From assembly GCA_021815245.1 (NCBI GenBank), contig JAKAHF010000087.1:1-7610 (forward strand): 7,610 nt of DNA, given 5' to 3'. A program made the position numbers and the translations under genes. This document shows, piece by piece, positions 1-6,476 of the stretch. The DNA comes from Actinomycetes bacterium (GTDB lineage Bacteria > Actinomycetota > Thermoleophilia > RBG-16-64-13). Under the pieces are notes generated by a model that had not been told where the DNA came from, did not search any database, and saw only the letters and a list, made by a program, of their open reading frames with translations. The first letter of the stretch is position 1. Every line of letters begins with the position of its first letter.

Positions 1-522
1 GGCGAGATCTCGGGCACCAAGATCAAGGTGTTTCGCAACGACGCGATCACGGTCGACCAGATCCGCGCCGAGCAGCCGACACATGTTGTGGTCTCGCCCG
101 GGCCATGTACTCCCGATGAGGCAGGCATCAGTCTCGAGGTCATCGAGAAGCTCGGGGGAGAGATCCCGATTCTCGGGGTGTGTCTCGGGCATCAGTCGAT
201 CGGGCAGGCCTACGGTGGCAAGGTGATCAGGGGAGCCGCGCCGGTGCACGGCAAGACCTCGCTGATACATCACGACTGCAAGACCATCTATGCCGGTCTG
301 CCCCAACCCTTCGTGGCCACCCGTTACCATTCGTTAGTGGTCGACCGCGCGTTGCCGCCGGTGCTCGAAGTGTCGGCTTGGACCCAAGACGGTGTGATCA
401 TGGGTCTCCGCCACAAGGAACTCACCGTGGAAGGTGTGCAGTTCCATCCCGAGAGTCTGCTCACCGCGGTGGGCAAGAATCTCCTCCGCAATTTTCTCAG
501 CCACCGGAGCGCGAAGCGATGA
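1..522 (+). CDS. trpG: Anthranilate synthase component II, glutamine amidotransferase subunit (5' partial)
   Basis: TrpG is the class I glutaminase that releases ammonia from glutamine for TrpE, which makes anthranilate from chorismate. The frame is open from base 1, so the start lies upstream; 173 residues are visible. By comparison with the family, about 20 N-terminal residues (the usual IDNYDSFTYN region) are missing. Seen here: the oxyanion-loop segment SPGPCTPDEAG, the nucleophile elbow GVCLGHQSIGQAYGG with catalytic Cys at visible residue 61, the HGKTS segment typical of TrpG/PabA, and VQFHPESLLT with catalytic His149 and Glu151. The triad is complete. The stop TGA overlaps the trpD ATG (ATGA). 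In many bacteria one such protein also serves PabB in folate synthesis; sequence alone cannot exclude that here, but the trp context makes TrpG the main role. trpE presumably lies just upstream. Confidence 0.97.
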   Translation, partial: GEISGTKIKVFRNDAITVDQIRAEQPTHVVVSPGPCTPDEAGISLEVIEKLGGEIPILGVCLGHQSIGQAYGGKVIRGAAPVHGKTSLIHHDCKTIYAGLPQPFVATRYHSLVVDRALPPVLEVSAWTQDGVIMGLRHKELTVEGVQFHPESLLTAVGKNLLRNFLSHRSAKR

Positions 523-1619
523 GCGCGAAAACCGCTCAGCCCCTGCGTGCCGCCGCGGGCGCGGACGCCCAGCCGGCCGGTCCATCGTTCCTCGACATCC
601 TGCAGCGGCTGGCCGAGGGCCACGACCTCACGAGGGCACAGGCTGCCGCCGCGATGATGCAGATCGTCGACGGCACCGCCGCTGAACCGCAGGCGGCGGC
701 ATTCCTCATGGCGCTGCGGGTCAAAGGTGAGGCCCCCGACGAGATCGCCGGTCTCCTTGAGGTGATGCGGCGCTTCGCCGTGCCCGTGGACACGCCCTAT
801 CAGGATGGGCTCATCGACATCGTCGGCACCGGAGGCGATTGTCTCGGCACGTTCAACATCTCGACGACCGCGGCCTTCGTCGTGGCGGGCGCCGGCGCAA
901 GAGTCGCCAAGCATGGCAACCGCGCCGCCAGCTCCCGGTGCGGGTCGGCGGACGTCATGGAGGCGTTGGGAGTCCGCATAGACCTCATGCCTCACGAGGT
1001 CGCCGCCTGCCTCGACAAGGTCGGCATAGCCTTCATGCTCGCTTCGCTGCACCACCCGGCCATGAGCAAAGTGGCCGTGGTGCGCCGCGCCCTGGGCATC
1101 CGCACGGTGTTCAACTTCCTGGGGCCGCTCACCAACCCGGCCGGCGTGCGCCGGCAACTGCTGGGCGTGAGCGCGCCGGAGTACCTTGCCGTGCTGGCCG
1201 GGGCGCTGGCGCGTCTGGGTTGCGAGCACGCCCTGCTCGTGAGCGGGTTCGGCGGCATGGACGAACTTTCGGTCACCGGTCCCAGCATGGTCATAGAGGT
1301 GAGAGGGGGAGTGGTCGGCTCGCCCAGTGAGATGCAGCCCGAGCAGTACGGCCTCGGTACGCACGACCAGGAAGCCCTGGCCGGCGGCGATCCCGCCGAC
1401 AACGCGGCGATCACCCGCAGCGTGCTTGCCGGTGAAAGTGGGGCTCGGCGCGACGCCGTGCTTCTCAACGCCGCGGCTGCGCTCTATGTCGCCGGAGCCG
1501 TGCCGTCCATCGTCGACGGGGTGACTCGCGCCGCCGAATCGATAGACTCGGGGCGCGCCGCGCACGTGGTCGACCGTCTGGTGGCGGTCACGCACACACT
1601 GGTCGAGGCCCGTCGATGA
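519..1619 (+). CDS. trpD: Anthranilate phosphoribosyltransferase
   Basis: TrpD transfers phosphoribose from PRPP to anthranilate, the second step of the tryptophan branch. The ATG at 519 overlaps the trpG stop and follows a GGAG at 506-509. The frame stays open upstream to 180, but that part is the shadow of trpG and is not coding. The product is 366 residues, slightly longer than the usual 340-350 because of an Ala/Pro-rich N-terminal leader of about 25 residues. Motifs seen: the PRPP-binding GTGGD at residues 103-107, NIST at 113-116, KHGNR at 131-135 followed by SSRCGSADV, and the metal-binding Asp248-Glu249 in GFGGMDELSVTGPS. All are family hallmarks, so the enzyme should be active. Its stop overlaps the trpC start as ATGA, implying coupled translation. 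Thymidine and pyrimidine phosphorylases share the fold but lack this set of motifs. Confidence 0.97.
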   Translation: MSAKTAQPLRAAAGADAQPAGPSFLDILQRLAEGHDLTRAQAAAAMMQIVDGTAAEPQAAAFLMALRVKGEAPDEIAGLLEVMRRFAVPVDTPYQDGLIDIVGTGGDCLGTFNISTTAAFVVAGAGARVAKHGNRAASSRCGSADVMEALGVRIDLMPHEVAACLDKVGIAFMLASLHHPAMSKVAVVRRALGIRTVFNFLGPLTNPAGVRRQLLGVSAPEYLAVLAGALARLGCEHALLVSGFGGMDELSVTGPSMVIEVRGGVVGSPSEMQPEQYGLGTHDQEALAGGDPADNAAITRSVLAGESGARRDAVLLNAAAALYVAGAVPSIVDGVTRAAESIDSGRAAHVVDRLVAVTHTLVEARR

Positions 1620-2458
1620 GCTGCACGAGACCCTCGTCCGGCGGGCAGGGAGGCACCTACCTCGACCGCATCGTGCCCGAGGTGCTGCGGCGGCTCGAAG
1701 AGCGTCGAAGCCTCGTGCCGCTCGAGGTGCTCCGTGCCGACATCAGACCGGGCGAGCGGCCCTCCTTCGCCGCGGCGCTGCGGACCCCCGGCGTGTCGCT
1801 CATCGCCGAGGTCAAGCGGCACTCGCCCAGCAAAGGCCCCATCCGTCCCGACCTCGACGTGCGCCAGATCGTCGGCGCATACGAGCGGGCCGGCGCGGCC
1901 GCCATCTCGGTGCTCACCGAGAAGGACCATTTCCGAGGCAGCTTGAGCGACCTCCTGACAGCGGCGGGCAGCACGTCGCTGCCTCTTCTGCGCAAGGATT
2001 TCGTGCTCGATGCCTATCAGGTGTACGAAGCGGCTGCATTCGGCGCTTCGGCGGTCCTGCTCATAGCCCGCCTACTCGACGATTCACGACTCGAGGAGCT
2101 CTCGGCACTGGCGTTCGAGCTCGGTATCGACGTACTTTTGGAAGTGCACGATTCCGCGGAACTGCAACGCGCTTTGGCGATCGAGGGAGCGATCGTGGGC
2201 GTCAACAATCGGGATCTCTCGACGTTCGAGGTGAGTCTCGACACGACCGTGCGGCTGGCCGCGTCGGTACCGCCGGGCAGGATCCTGGTGGGCGAGAGTG
2301 GCATCAGCCGGTACGAGGAGGTCGAATCGCTCGCCGCGCACGGCGTCGATGCCGTCCTGGTGGGAGAGACACTCCTCCGCTCCCCCGATCTCGAGGAGGC
2401 GGTCCGGTCGCTCGTGCGGCCGGCACTGCGCGTGGCAGACCGACCGCGGACACCCTGA
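1616..2458 (+). CDS. trpC: Indole-3-glycerol phosphate synthase
   Basis: TrpC is a TIM-barrel enzyme that closes the indole ring, converting CdRP to indole-3-glycerol phosphate with loss of CO2 and water. The product is 280 residues, close to the family norm of about 260 with a short polar leader. Seen: SLIAEVKRHSPSKG with the catalytic Glu65 and Lys67, LPLLRKDFVLDAYQVYEA with the second catalytic Lys127, the LLEVHD strand, VGVNNRDLSTFEVSLD, and the phosphate-binding VGESGIS and DAVLVGETL segments. The ATG at 1616 overlaps the trpD stop and is preceded by GAGG at 1605-1608. It is a stand-alone enzyme, not the TrpC-TrpF fusion found in enterobacteria; trpF is separate, downstream of the usp-corA pair. 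The C-terminus ends with a short charged tail before a 19-base gap. Confidence 0.97.
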   Translation: MSCTRPSSGGQGGTYLDRIVPEVLRRLEERRSLVPLEVLRADIRPGERPSFAAALRTPGVSLIAEVKRHSPSKGPIRPDLDVRQIVGAYERAGAAAISVLTEKDHFRGSLSDLLTAAGSTSLPLLRKDFVLDAYQVYEAAAFGASAVLLIARLLDDSRLEELSALAFELGIDVLLEVHDSAELQRALAIEGAIVGVNNRDLSTFEVSLDTTVRLAASVPPGRILVGESGISRYEEVESLAAHGVDAVLVGETLLRSPDLEEAVRSLVRPALRVADRPRTP

Positions 2459-2465
2459 CGCGTAC

Positions 2466-2473
2466 AAGGAGGG
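2466..2473 (+). promoter_or_regulatory. Strong ribosome binding site for the usp gene
   Basis: AAGGAGGG ends four bases before the ATG at 2478. It is the best Shine-Dalgarno match in the window and lies in the 19-base gap after trpC, where the ATGA coupling used by the other trp genes is interrupted. It decides the usp start: the frame is open upstream to 2298, but that part is only the antisense-free shadow of the trpC 3' end. No promoter-like hexamers are convincing in so short a gap, so usp is probably transcribed from the trp promoter. Confidence 0.8.
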
Positions 2474-2477
2474 TCTC

Positions 2478-3314
2478 ATGATCGGATCGTTGCTCGTAGC
2501 GCTGGATTCATCGGCTCACGCCCGTAGTGCGCTCGAACACGCCATCGAGATCGGCAAGGCGTGCCAAGCCCGTCTGGTCGGCCTGCACGTTCTTGACGTC
2601 AGGTACCTGGAGATGCCGCCATACCTCGACTACTCGTACACGTTCGAGGCGGTGCCTCCCGCGGTCGCTTCCGCGGATCTCATAGAGAAGTTCAAGGCGA
2701 AGAGCGACCACGTGCTCGCCGAGTTCAAGCGCGCGGTCGAGCAAGCCGGGCTGCAAGGTGAGACCCGCGCCGAGGAAGGTGTGCCGGGCCAGGTCGTCTC
2801 CGACATAGGAGAGGCCTACGACCTGGTCGTCATGGGCAAGCGGGGCGAGCATGCCAAGTGGGGCCGCGACCTGTTGGGCTCGACCGCCGAAGCCGTGGCC
2901 CGGCGTTCGGGGTCCCCGGTCCTTCTCGTCGACGAGCAGAGCCGTGCCCTCTCCGACGCGGTGGTGCTGTTCGACGGCAGCCATTCGGCCAACCGGGCCG
3001 TGAAGCTGGCCGCCGAGCTTGCGAGTAGAGCGGGAGTGAGACTGTTCGTAGTGACGGTCGACGATGATGCCGACAGGGGGGAGACCACCATCGCCGAGGC
3101 CCGTGCCTACCTCGAACCGCTCGGCCTCGGTGCCGGTTTCTCGGTGGTCCCGGGGCGGGTGGCGAAAGCCATGCCCGCCGTGTTGGCCGCACACCCCGCC
3201 GATGTGGCGATCCTCGGCACGCGTGGGCATTCACCGCTGCACCACCTCATCCTCGGGCGCACGGCCGAGCAACTCATGCGTTCGGTCGAATTGCCCGTGC
3301 TTCTCGTGCCATGA
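2478..3314 (+). CDS. Universal stress protein, two tandem UspA domains
   Basis: The protein is 278 residues with two alpha/beta UspA domains. Domain 1 (about residues 1-152) opens with the typical strand MIGSLLVALDSSAHARSAL and ends with the nucleotide-binding loop GKRG (120-123), then G134-S-T and the closing strand SPVLLVDE. The spacing between the glycines is ten residues, not the nine of the textbook ATP motif. Domain 2 (about 155-278) ends with GTRG (247-250), nine residues, then G260-R-T and PVLLVP; Arg replaces the usual Ser/Thr right after the third glycine. Tandem Usps are common in actinobacteria and usually bind ATP; they are cytoplasmic and linked to stress and dormancy. Their exact role is seldom known, and nothing here reveals a target. 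It sits between trpC and trpF, and its stop overlaps the corA-like start (ATGA), so those two are translationally coupled. Confidence 0.93.
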   Translation: MIGSLLVALDSSAHARSALEHAIEIGKACQARLVGLHVLDVRYLEMPPYLDYSYTFEAVPPAVASADLIEKFKAKSDHVLAEFKRAVEQAGLQGETRAEEGVPGQVVSDIGEAYDLVVMGKRGEHAKWGRDLLGSTAEAVARRSGSPVLLVDEQSRALSDAVVLFDGSHSANRAVKLAAELASRAGVRLFVVTVDDDADRGETTIAEARAYLEPLGLGAGFSVVPGRVAKAMPAVLAAHPADVAILGTRGHSPLHHLILGRTAEQLMRSVELPVLLVP

Positions 3315-4351
3315 ACGCCGAGCTTCGTGTGAACGTTCTGACCGCGGAAGAGCTCCGCGTGATCGAGACGCGGGACCTCCCGGCTCTGCTCGACACCCTG
3401 AAGGACCCGGCCGGCCCGGTGGTGTGGGTTCACTCCGAGAGCACTCCGCCCGTGATACAGGCTCTCGATGGCATGGGTCTCAACGAGGTGGCCGTCAAGA
3501 GTCTCCGTGACGGCCCTGAGCGACCGCGGGTGGAGGAGTTCGCCGACCATCTCTACATCTCTCTGTTCTCGGCCGACACTCTGACTCGCCCCGTGCCTCC
3601 AGATTCGGGGGCGAGCGAAGCAGGGCGCGCTCAGCGACCCGATGCGTCGTCTCCCGGCAAACTGCCCAGGCTTTGGGAGTTGCGTATCTTCATGGGTCCG
3701 CGGTGGATCATCTCGGTGGGCCACGTGGAGGCCGAGGACTACGACGCTCTTGTAGAACGCGTTCGCCGTCAGGTGTTCTCGCGCGGCCGCGGGGCAAGTT
3801 TCATCGCCTATCACGTCTGCGAGTGGTTGGTCGAGACTCTGCAACCCGCTCTCGAAGATCTCGATGACCGCATCGACGCTCTCGAGGACGAGGTGGTGCT
3901 CGGCACCGGCAGAGGGCCCATCCAGGAGCTGTTCACCCTGAAGCGCGATCTCGTCGACCTGCGCCGCCGCGTGGCCCCATTGCGCGATGTCATGCAGCGA
4001 CTCGGCTCACATGGCGTTCTCTATGTAGAGTCCGAGGCCGGGGTGTACTTCCGCGACGTGCACGACGACGTGATGCGGGTGATCGAACTGCTCGACACCT
4101 ATCGCGACATCCTGTCGTCGGCGCTCGATCTGCATCTCTCGAGCGTCTCCAACCGGCTCAACAGAGTGATGAAGCAACTCACCGTGGTAGCCACCATGTT
4201 CATGCCCCTGTCGTTCATCGTGGGGCTTTTCGGCACCAACTTCACGAGGATGCCATTTTCCAGCTACTTCTGGTTCGTGATCATGTGGGCGCTCATGGCC
4301 GTATCGTTCATCGGTTTCTTCATCTATACGCGGAAGAGGACCCGGTCATAG
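3311..4351 (+). CDS. CorA-family divalent cation transporter with a GTN motif
   Basis: The protein is 346 residues with the architecture of the CorA Mg2+/Co2+ channel family. It has an alpha/beta cytoplasmic N-terminal domain, a long helical stalk (about residues 160-285, including DLDDRIDALEDEVV and LKRDLVDLRRRVAPLRDVM), and two C-terminal membrane helices (about 290-307 and 319-339) ending in the basic tail YTRKRTRS. The stretch at about residues 97-116 is a Ser/Pro/Ala-rich linker inserted in the cytoplasmic domain. The signature loop after the first helix reads GTN (308-310) instead of GMN. The short outer loop FTRMPFSS carries no acidic residue, unlike the usual GMNFxxMPE type. Ion preference is therefore uncertain: Mg2+, Co2+, Ni2+, or Zn2+ as in ZntB. 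There is no Shine-Dalgarno just before the ATG at 3311, so translation probably depends on termination of usp (ATGA overlap). Confidence 0.92.
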   Translation: MNAELRVNVLTAEELRVIETRDLPALLDTLKDPAGPVVWVHSESTPPVIQALDGMGLNEVAVKSLRDGPERPRVEEFADHLYISLFSADTLTRPVPPDSGASEAGRAQRPDASSPGKLPRLWELRIFMGPRWIISVGHVEAEDYDALVERVRRQVFSRGRGASFIAYHVCEWLVETLQPALEDLDDRIDALEDEVVLGTGRGPIQELFTLKRDLVDLRRRVAPLRDVMQRLGSHGVLYVESEAGVYFRDVHDDVMRVIELLDTYRDILSSALDLHLSSVSNRLNRVMKQLTVVATMFMPLSFIVGLFGTNFTRMPFSSYFWFVIMWALMAVSFIGFFIYTRKRTRS

Positions 4352-4356
4352 AAGCC

Positions 4357-5292
4357 GTGGCCACAGCCTCTCCGCCGCCGGGACCGGTCGTGAAGGTCTG
4401 CGGACTGACCCGGGTCGATGACGCGGTACTCGCGGCGCGACTGGGGGCGTGGGCGCTCGGTTTCGTGTTCGCGGTGAGCCCGCGGCGTATCACGCCGGCA
4501 GGGGCCCGCGCGCTCATCGATGAAGCCCGGCAGCGGCTGTCGCAACCGGGAGTTGGACCGGTCTTGCCCGGCCTGGTTGAGGCCGATGACGCCTCCCGGC
4601 CGGCCCTGCCTCTCACGGTCGGAGTGTTCGCGGGCGAGTCGGCCGAAGAAATCGCCGAGGTGGTCGAACTGGTCGGGCTCGACGTGGTGCAGCTTCACGG
4701 TGACGCCGACGATGCCGGGAGCGCAGCTGCCGCGGTGCGGGCGGCGCTCCGCTCGCGGTGCGAACGCTCCGGTCGTCGCCCGCCCCTCATCATCCGGGCG
4801 GTGCCCGTGCCGGCCGCCGGCACGTCTGCGGCAGGGATCTCCGGCGCCTCGGTTGTCGCGTCGCTGCTTGATGCCGTGGCGGTTGCGCGTGAAGCGGCCG
4901 ACGTCGTGTTGCTCGACTCCAAGGTCGCCGGCCTTTTCGGTGGCACCGGTGCCGTCTTCGAATGGCCATTGGCCCGCCAGGCGGCCGGTGAGGGCCGGCT
5001 GCTCATCGCCGGCGGCATCACTCCCGAAAACGTGGGCCGGGCCCTCGCCGAGTCTGGGGCGTGGGGCGTGGATGCTTCGAGCGGACTCGAGCGGTCTCCC
5101 GGCGTCAAAGACCACGAGAAGCTGACCCGATTGTTCGCCAACGTCTATGGGAAGGTGGCCGGCGCCCGTGCGCCGGGCGTCTGGTCGCGAGCCCGCGCCG
5201 GCGTTGTGACCGGAGCGGGCGACACCCAGCCGTCGGACGCTCCCGCGCACGCGGAGGAGCGCACCCCATTCCTAGGAAGGATAGAGACATGA
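4357..5292 (+). CDS. trpF: Phosphoribosylanthranilate isomerase, extended form
   Basis: TrpF carries out the Amadori rearrangement of PRA to CdRP. Seen: VKVCGLT with catalytic Cys15, [24 protein letters not shown], the general acid Asp187 in [15 protein letters not shown], the phosphate-binding AGGITPENV, and [10 protein letters not shown] followed by KDHEKL. The enzyme looks intact. At 311 residues it is far longer than the usual 200-230. The extra length lies in two Ala/Gly/Pro-rich insertions (around residues 60-85 and 140-170) and a tail of about 43 residues after the last helix. The start is uncertain. GTG 4357, five bases after the corA stop, is my choice. GTG 4390 would begin at MKVCGLT like many homologues, and GTG 4285 would overlap corA by 67 bases. 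None has a good ribosome binding site. The stop overlaps the trpB ATG (ATGA). Confidence 0.94.
   Translation: MATASPPPGPVVKVCGLTRVDDAVLAARLGAWALGFVFAVSPRRITPAGARALIDEARQRLSQPGVGPVLPGLVEADDASRPALPLTVGVFAGESAEEIAEVVELVGLDVVQLHGDADDAGSAAAAVRAALRSRCERSGRRPPLIIRAVPVPAAGTSAAGISGASVVASLLDAVAVAREAADVVLLDSKVAGLFGGTGAVFEWPLARQAAGEGRLLIAGGITPENVGRALAESGAWGVDASSGLERSPGVKDHEKLTRLFANVYGKVAGARAPGVWSRARAGVVTGAGDTQPSDAPAHAEERTPFLGRIET
5274..5281 (+). promoter_or_regulatory. Ribosome binding site for trpB, inside the 3' end of trpF
   Basis: AGGAAGGA lies seven bases before the trpB ATG at 5289, a good Shine-Dalgarno match at ideal spacing. It is embedded in the last codons of the trpF tail. Together with the ATGA overlap this fixes the trpB start and allows both coupled and independent initiation. 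Confidence 0.75.
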
Positions 5293-6476
5293 CACTGCCC
5301 CAGCGGTTCGGCCCCTACGGTGGCCGCTACGTGCCCGAGACGCTGGTCTCGGCTCTCGAGGAGCTCGACGAGGCGTACGAGCGCTATCGTGACGACCCGG
5401 AGTTCGTCGCCGAGCTTCGCACCCTCCAGACCGACTATGCGGGACGGCCGACCCCGCTCTTTCTCGCGCATAGGCTCTCAGGCAGCGTGGGCTGCCGGGT
5501 CTACCTCAAGCGTGAGGACCTGGCGCATACGGGCGCGCACAAGATAAACAACACACTGGGCCAGATACTCCTTGCCGTGCGCATGGGCAAGAAGCGCATC
5601 ATCGCCGAGACGGGCGCCGGTCAGCACGGTGTGGCGACCGCCACGGTGGCGGCGCTCTTCGGTCTCGAATGCCACGTCTACATGGGCGAGGAAGACATAC
5701 GCCGCCAGGAGCTCAACGTCTTTCGCATGCGCCTGCTCGGCGCCGAGGTGCTGCCGGTCACTTCAGGCAGCGGCACGCTGAAGGACGCGACCAACGAGGC
5801 CATCCGTGACTGGGTGGCCAACGTCGAGACTACTCACTACATCATCGGCTCGGTCGTCGGACCGGCGCCCTACCCGACCATGGTGCGCGACTTTCAGAGC
5901 GTCATCGGCGACGAGACTCGCGTGCAGATCATGGCCAAAGAGGGCAGACTCCCCGACGGGATCGTCGCCTGCGTGGGAGCGGGCAGCAACGCCATCGGCA
6001 TGTTCAAGCCCTTCGTCGACGACGAGGGCGTGCGCCTGGTAGGGGTCGAAGCAGCCGGACTGGGTCTCGACTCGGGCAAGCACGGCGCTTCCCTGGCCAA
6101 GGGGACGGGCGGCATCCTCCATGGATCGTTCTCCTACGTCCTGCAAGACGAAGACGGCCAGATCCAAGAAGCCCACTCCATCGCGGCCGGTCTCGACTAT
6201 CCCTCGGTGGGCCCGGAGCACTCGCACCTCAAGGACCTCGGCCGCGTCGAGTACAGCAGCGCGACCGACACCGAGGCCCTTGCCGCCTTCCAGGCACTCT
6301 GCCGGTTGGAGGGCATCATCCCCGCACTGGAGAGCTCGCACGCGATAGCGTACCTACTGCGCGACGGTGGCGGCAGCCACGGCTTCGCGCCCGGCAGCCT
6401 GGTCGTGGTCAGCCTCTCCGGACGGGGCGACAAAGACGTATATAGTGTGGCGGATGTCCTGGGGGTGAGGTCGTGA
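5289..6476 (+). CDS. trpB: Tryptophan synthase beta chain
   Basis: TrpB is the PLP enzyme that condenses indole with L-serine to make tryptophan, receiving indole through a tunnel from TrpA. At 395 residues it matches the standard TrpB1 type (about 390-400), starting with the typical [14 protein letters not shown]. Seen: HTGAHKINN with the PLP Schiff-base Lys85, the substrate loop ETGAGQHG with catalytic Glu107, [16 protein letters not shown], the GSGTLKDA and VGPAPYP segments, the phosphate-binding glycine loop GAGSNAIG, and SLSGRGDKD with Ser377, which contacts the PLP ring nitrogen. This is not the longer, TrpA-independent TrpB2 type. A good ribosome binding site precedes the ATG, which also overlaps the trpF stop; its own stop overlaps the trpA GTG (GTGA). 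Equal coupling with trpA suits the alpha2beta2 complex. Confidence 0.98.
   Translation: MTLPQRFGPYGGRYVPETLVSALEELDEAYERYRDDPEFVAELRTLQTDYAGRPTPLFLAHRLSGSVGCRVYLKREDLAHTGAHKINNTLGQILLAVRMGKKRIIAETGAGQHGVATATVAALFGLECHVYMGEEDIRRQELNVFRMRLLGAEVLPVTSGSGTLKDATNEAIRDWVANVETTHYIIGSVVGPAPYPTMVRDFQSVIGDETRVQIMAKEGRLPDGIVACVGAGSNAIGMFKPFVDDEGVRLVGVEAAGLGLDSGKHGASLAKGTGGILHGSFSYVLQDEDGQIQEAHSIAAGLDYPSVGPEHSHLKDLGRVEYSSATDTEALAAFQALCRLEGIIPALESSHAIAYLLRDGGGSHGFAPGSLVVVSLSGRGDKDVYSVADVLGVRS

Noticed and set aside
180..518. Upstream extension of the trpD frame into trpG
   Set aside because: The extension is out of frame with the real trpG and has no TrpD homology. The ATGA overlap and GGAG place the trpD start at 519.
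324..1595. Long open frame on the - strand opposite trpG/trpD (423 codons)
   Set aside because: It lies entirely antisense to trpG/trpD, which have full catalytic motifs. Its translation is rich in His, Arg and Gly with no recognisable domain, as expected of a shadow frame in GC-rich coding DNA.
2298..2477. Upstream extension of the usp frame into trpC
   Set aside because: It overlaps the conserved C-terminus of TrpC in another frame and reads as Arg/Ser-rich shadow. The strong ribosome binding site and the typical Usp first strand fix the start at 2478.
2459..2477. Possible promoter or attenuator between trpC and usp
   Set aside because: The gap is only 19 bases, shows no -10/-35 pair or Trp-codon-rich leader, and is mostly occupied by the ribosome binding site.
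3107..3844. Open frame on the - strand opposite the usp/corA junction (245 codons)
   Set aside because: It spans parts of two real genes on the other strand, with no motif and no plausible ribosome binding site or neighbour.
4285..4356. Earlier GTG start for trpF inside corA
   Set aside because: It would overlap the last membrane helix of CorA by 67 bases and add residues that no TrpF has. GTG 4357 is simpler.
4324..5250. Long open frame on the - strand opposite trpF (308 codons)
   Set aside because: It is antisense to a recognisable trpF, has Arg/Gly/His-rich composition and shows no domain. Long antisense frames are expected at this GC content.
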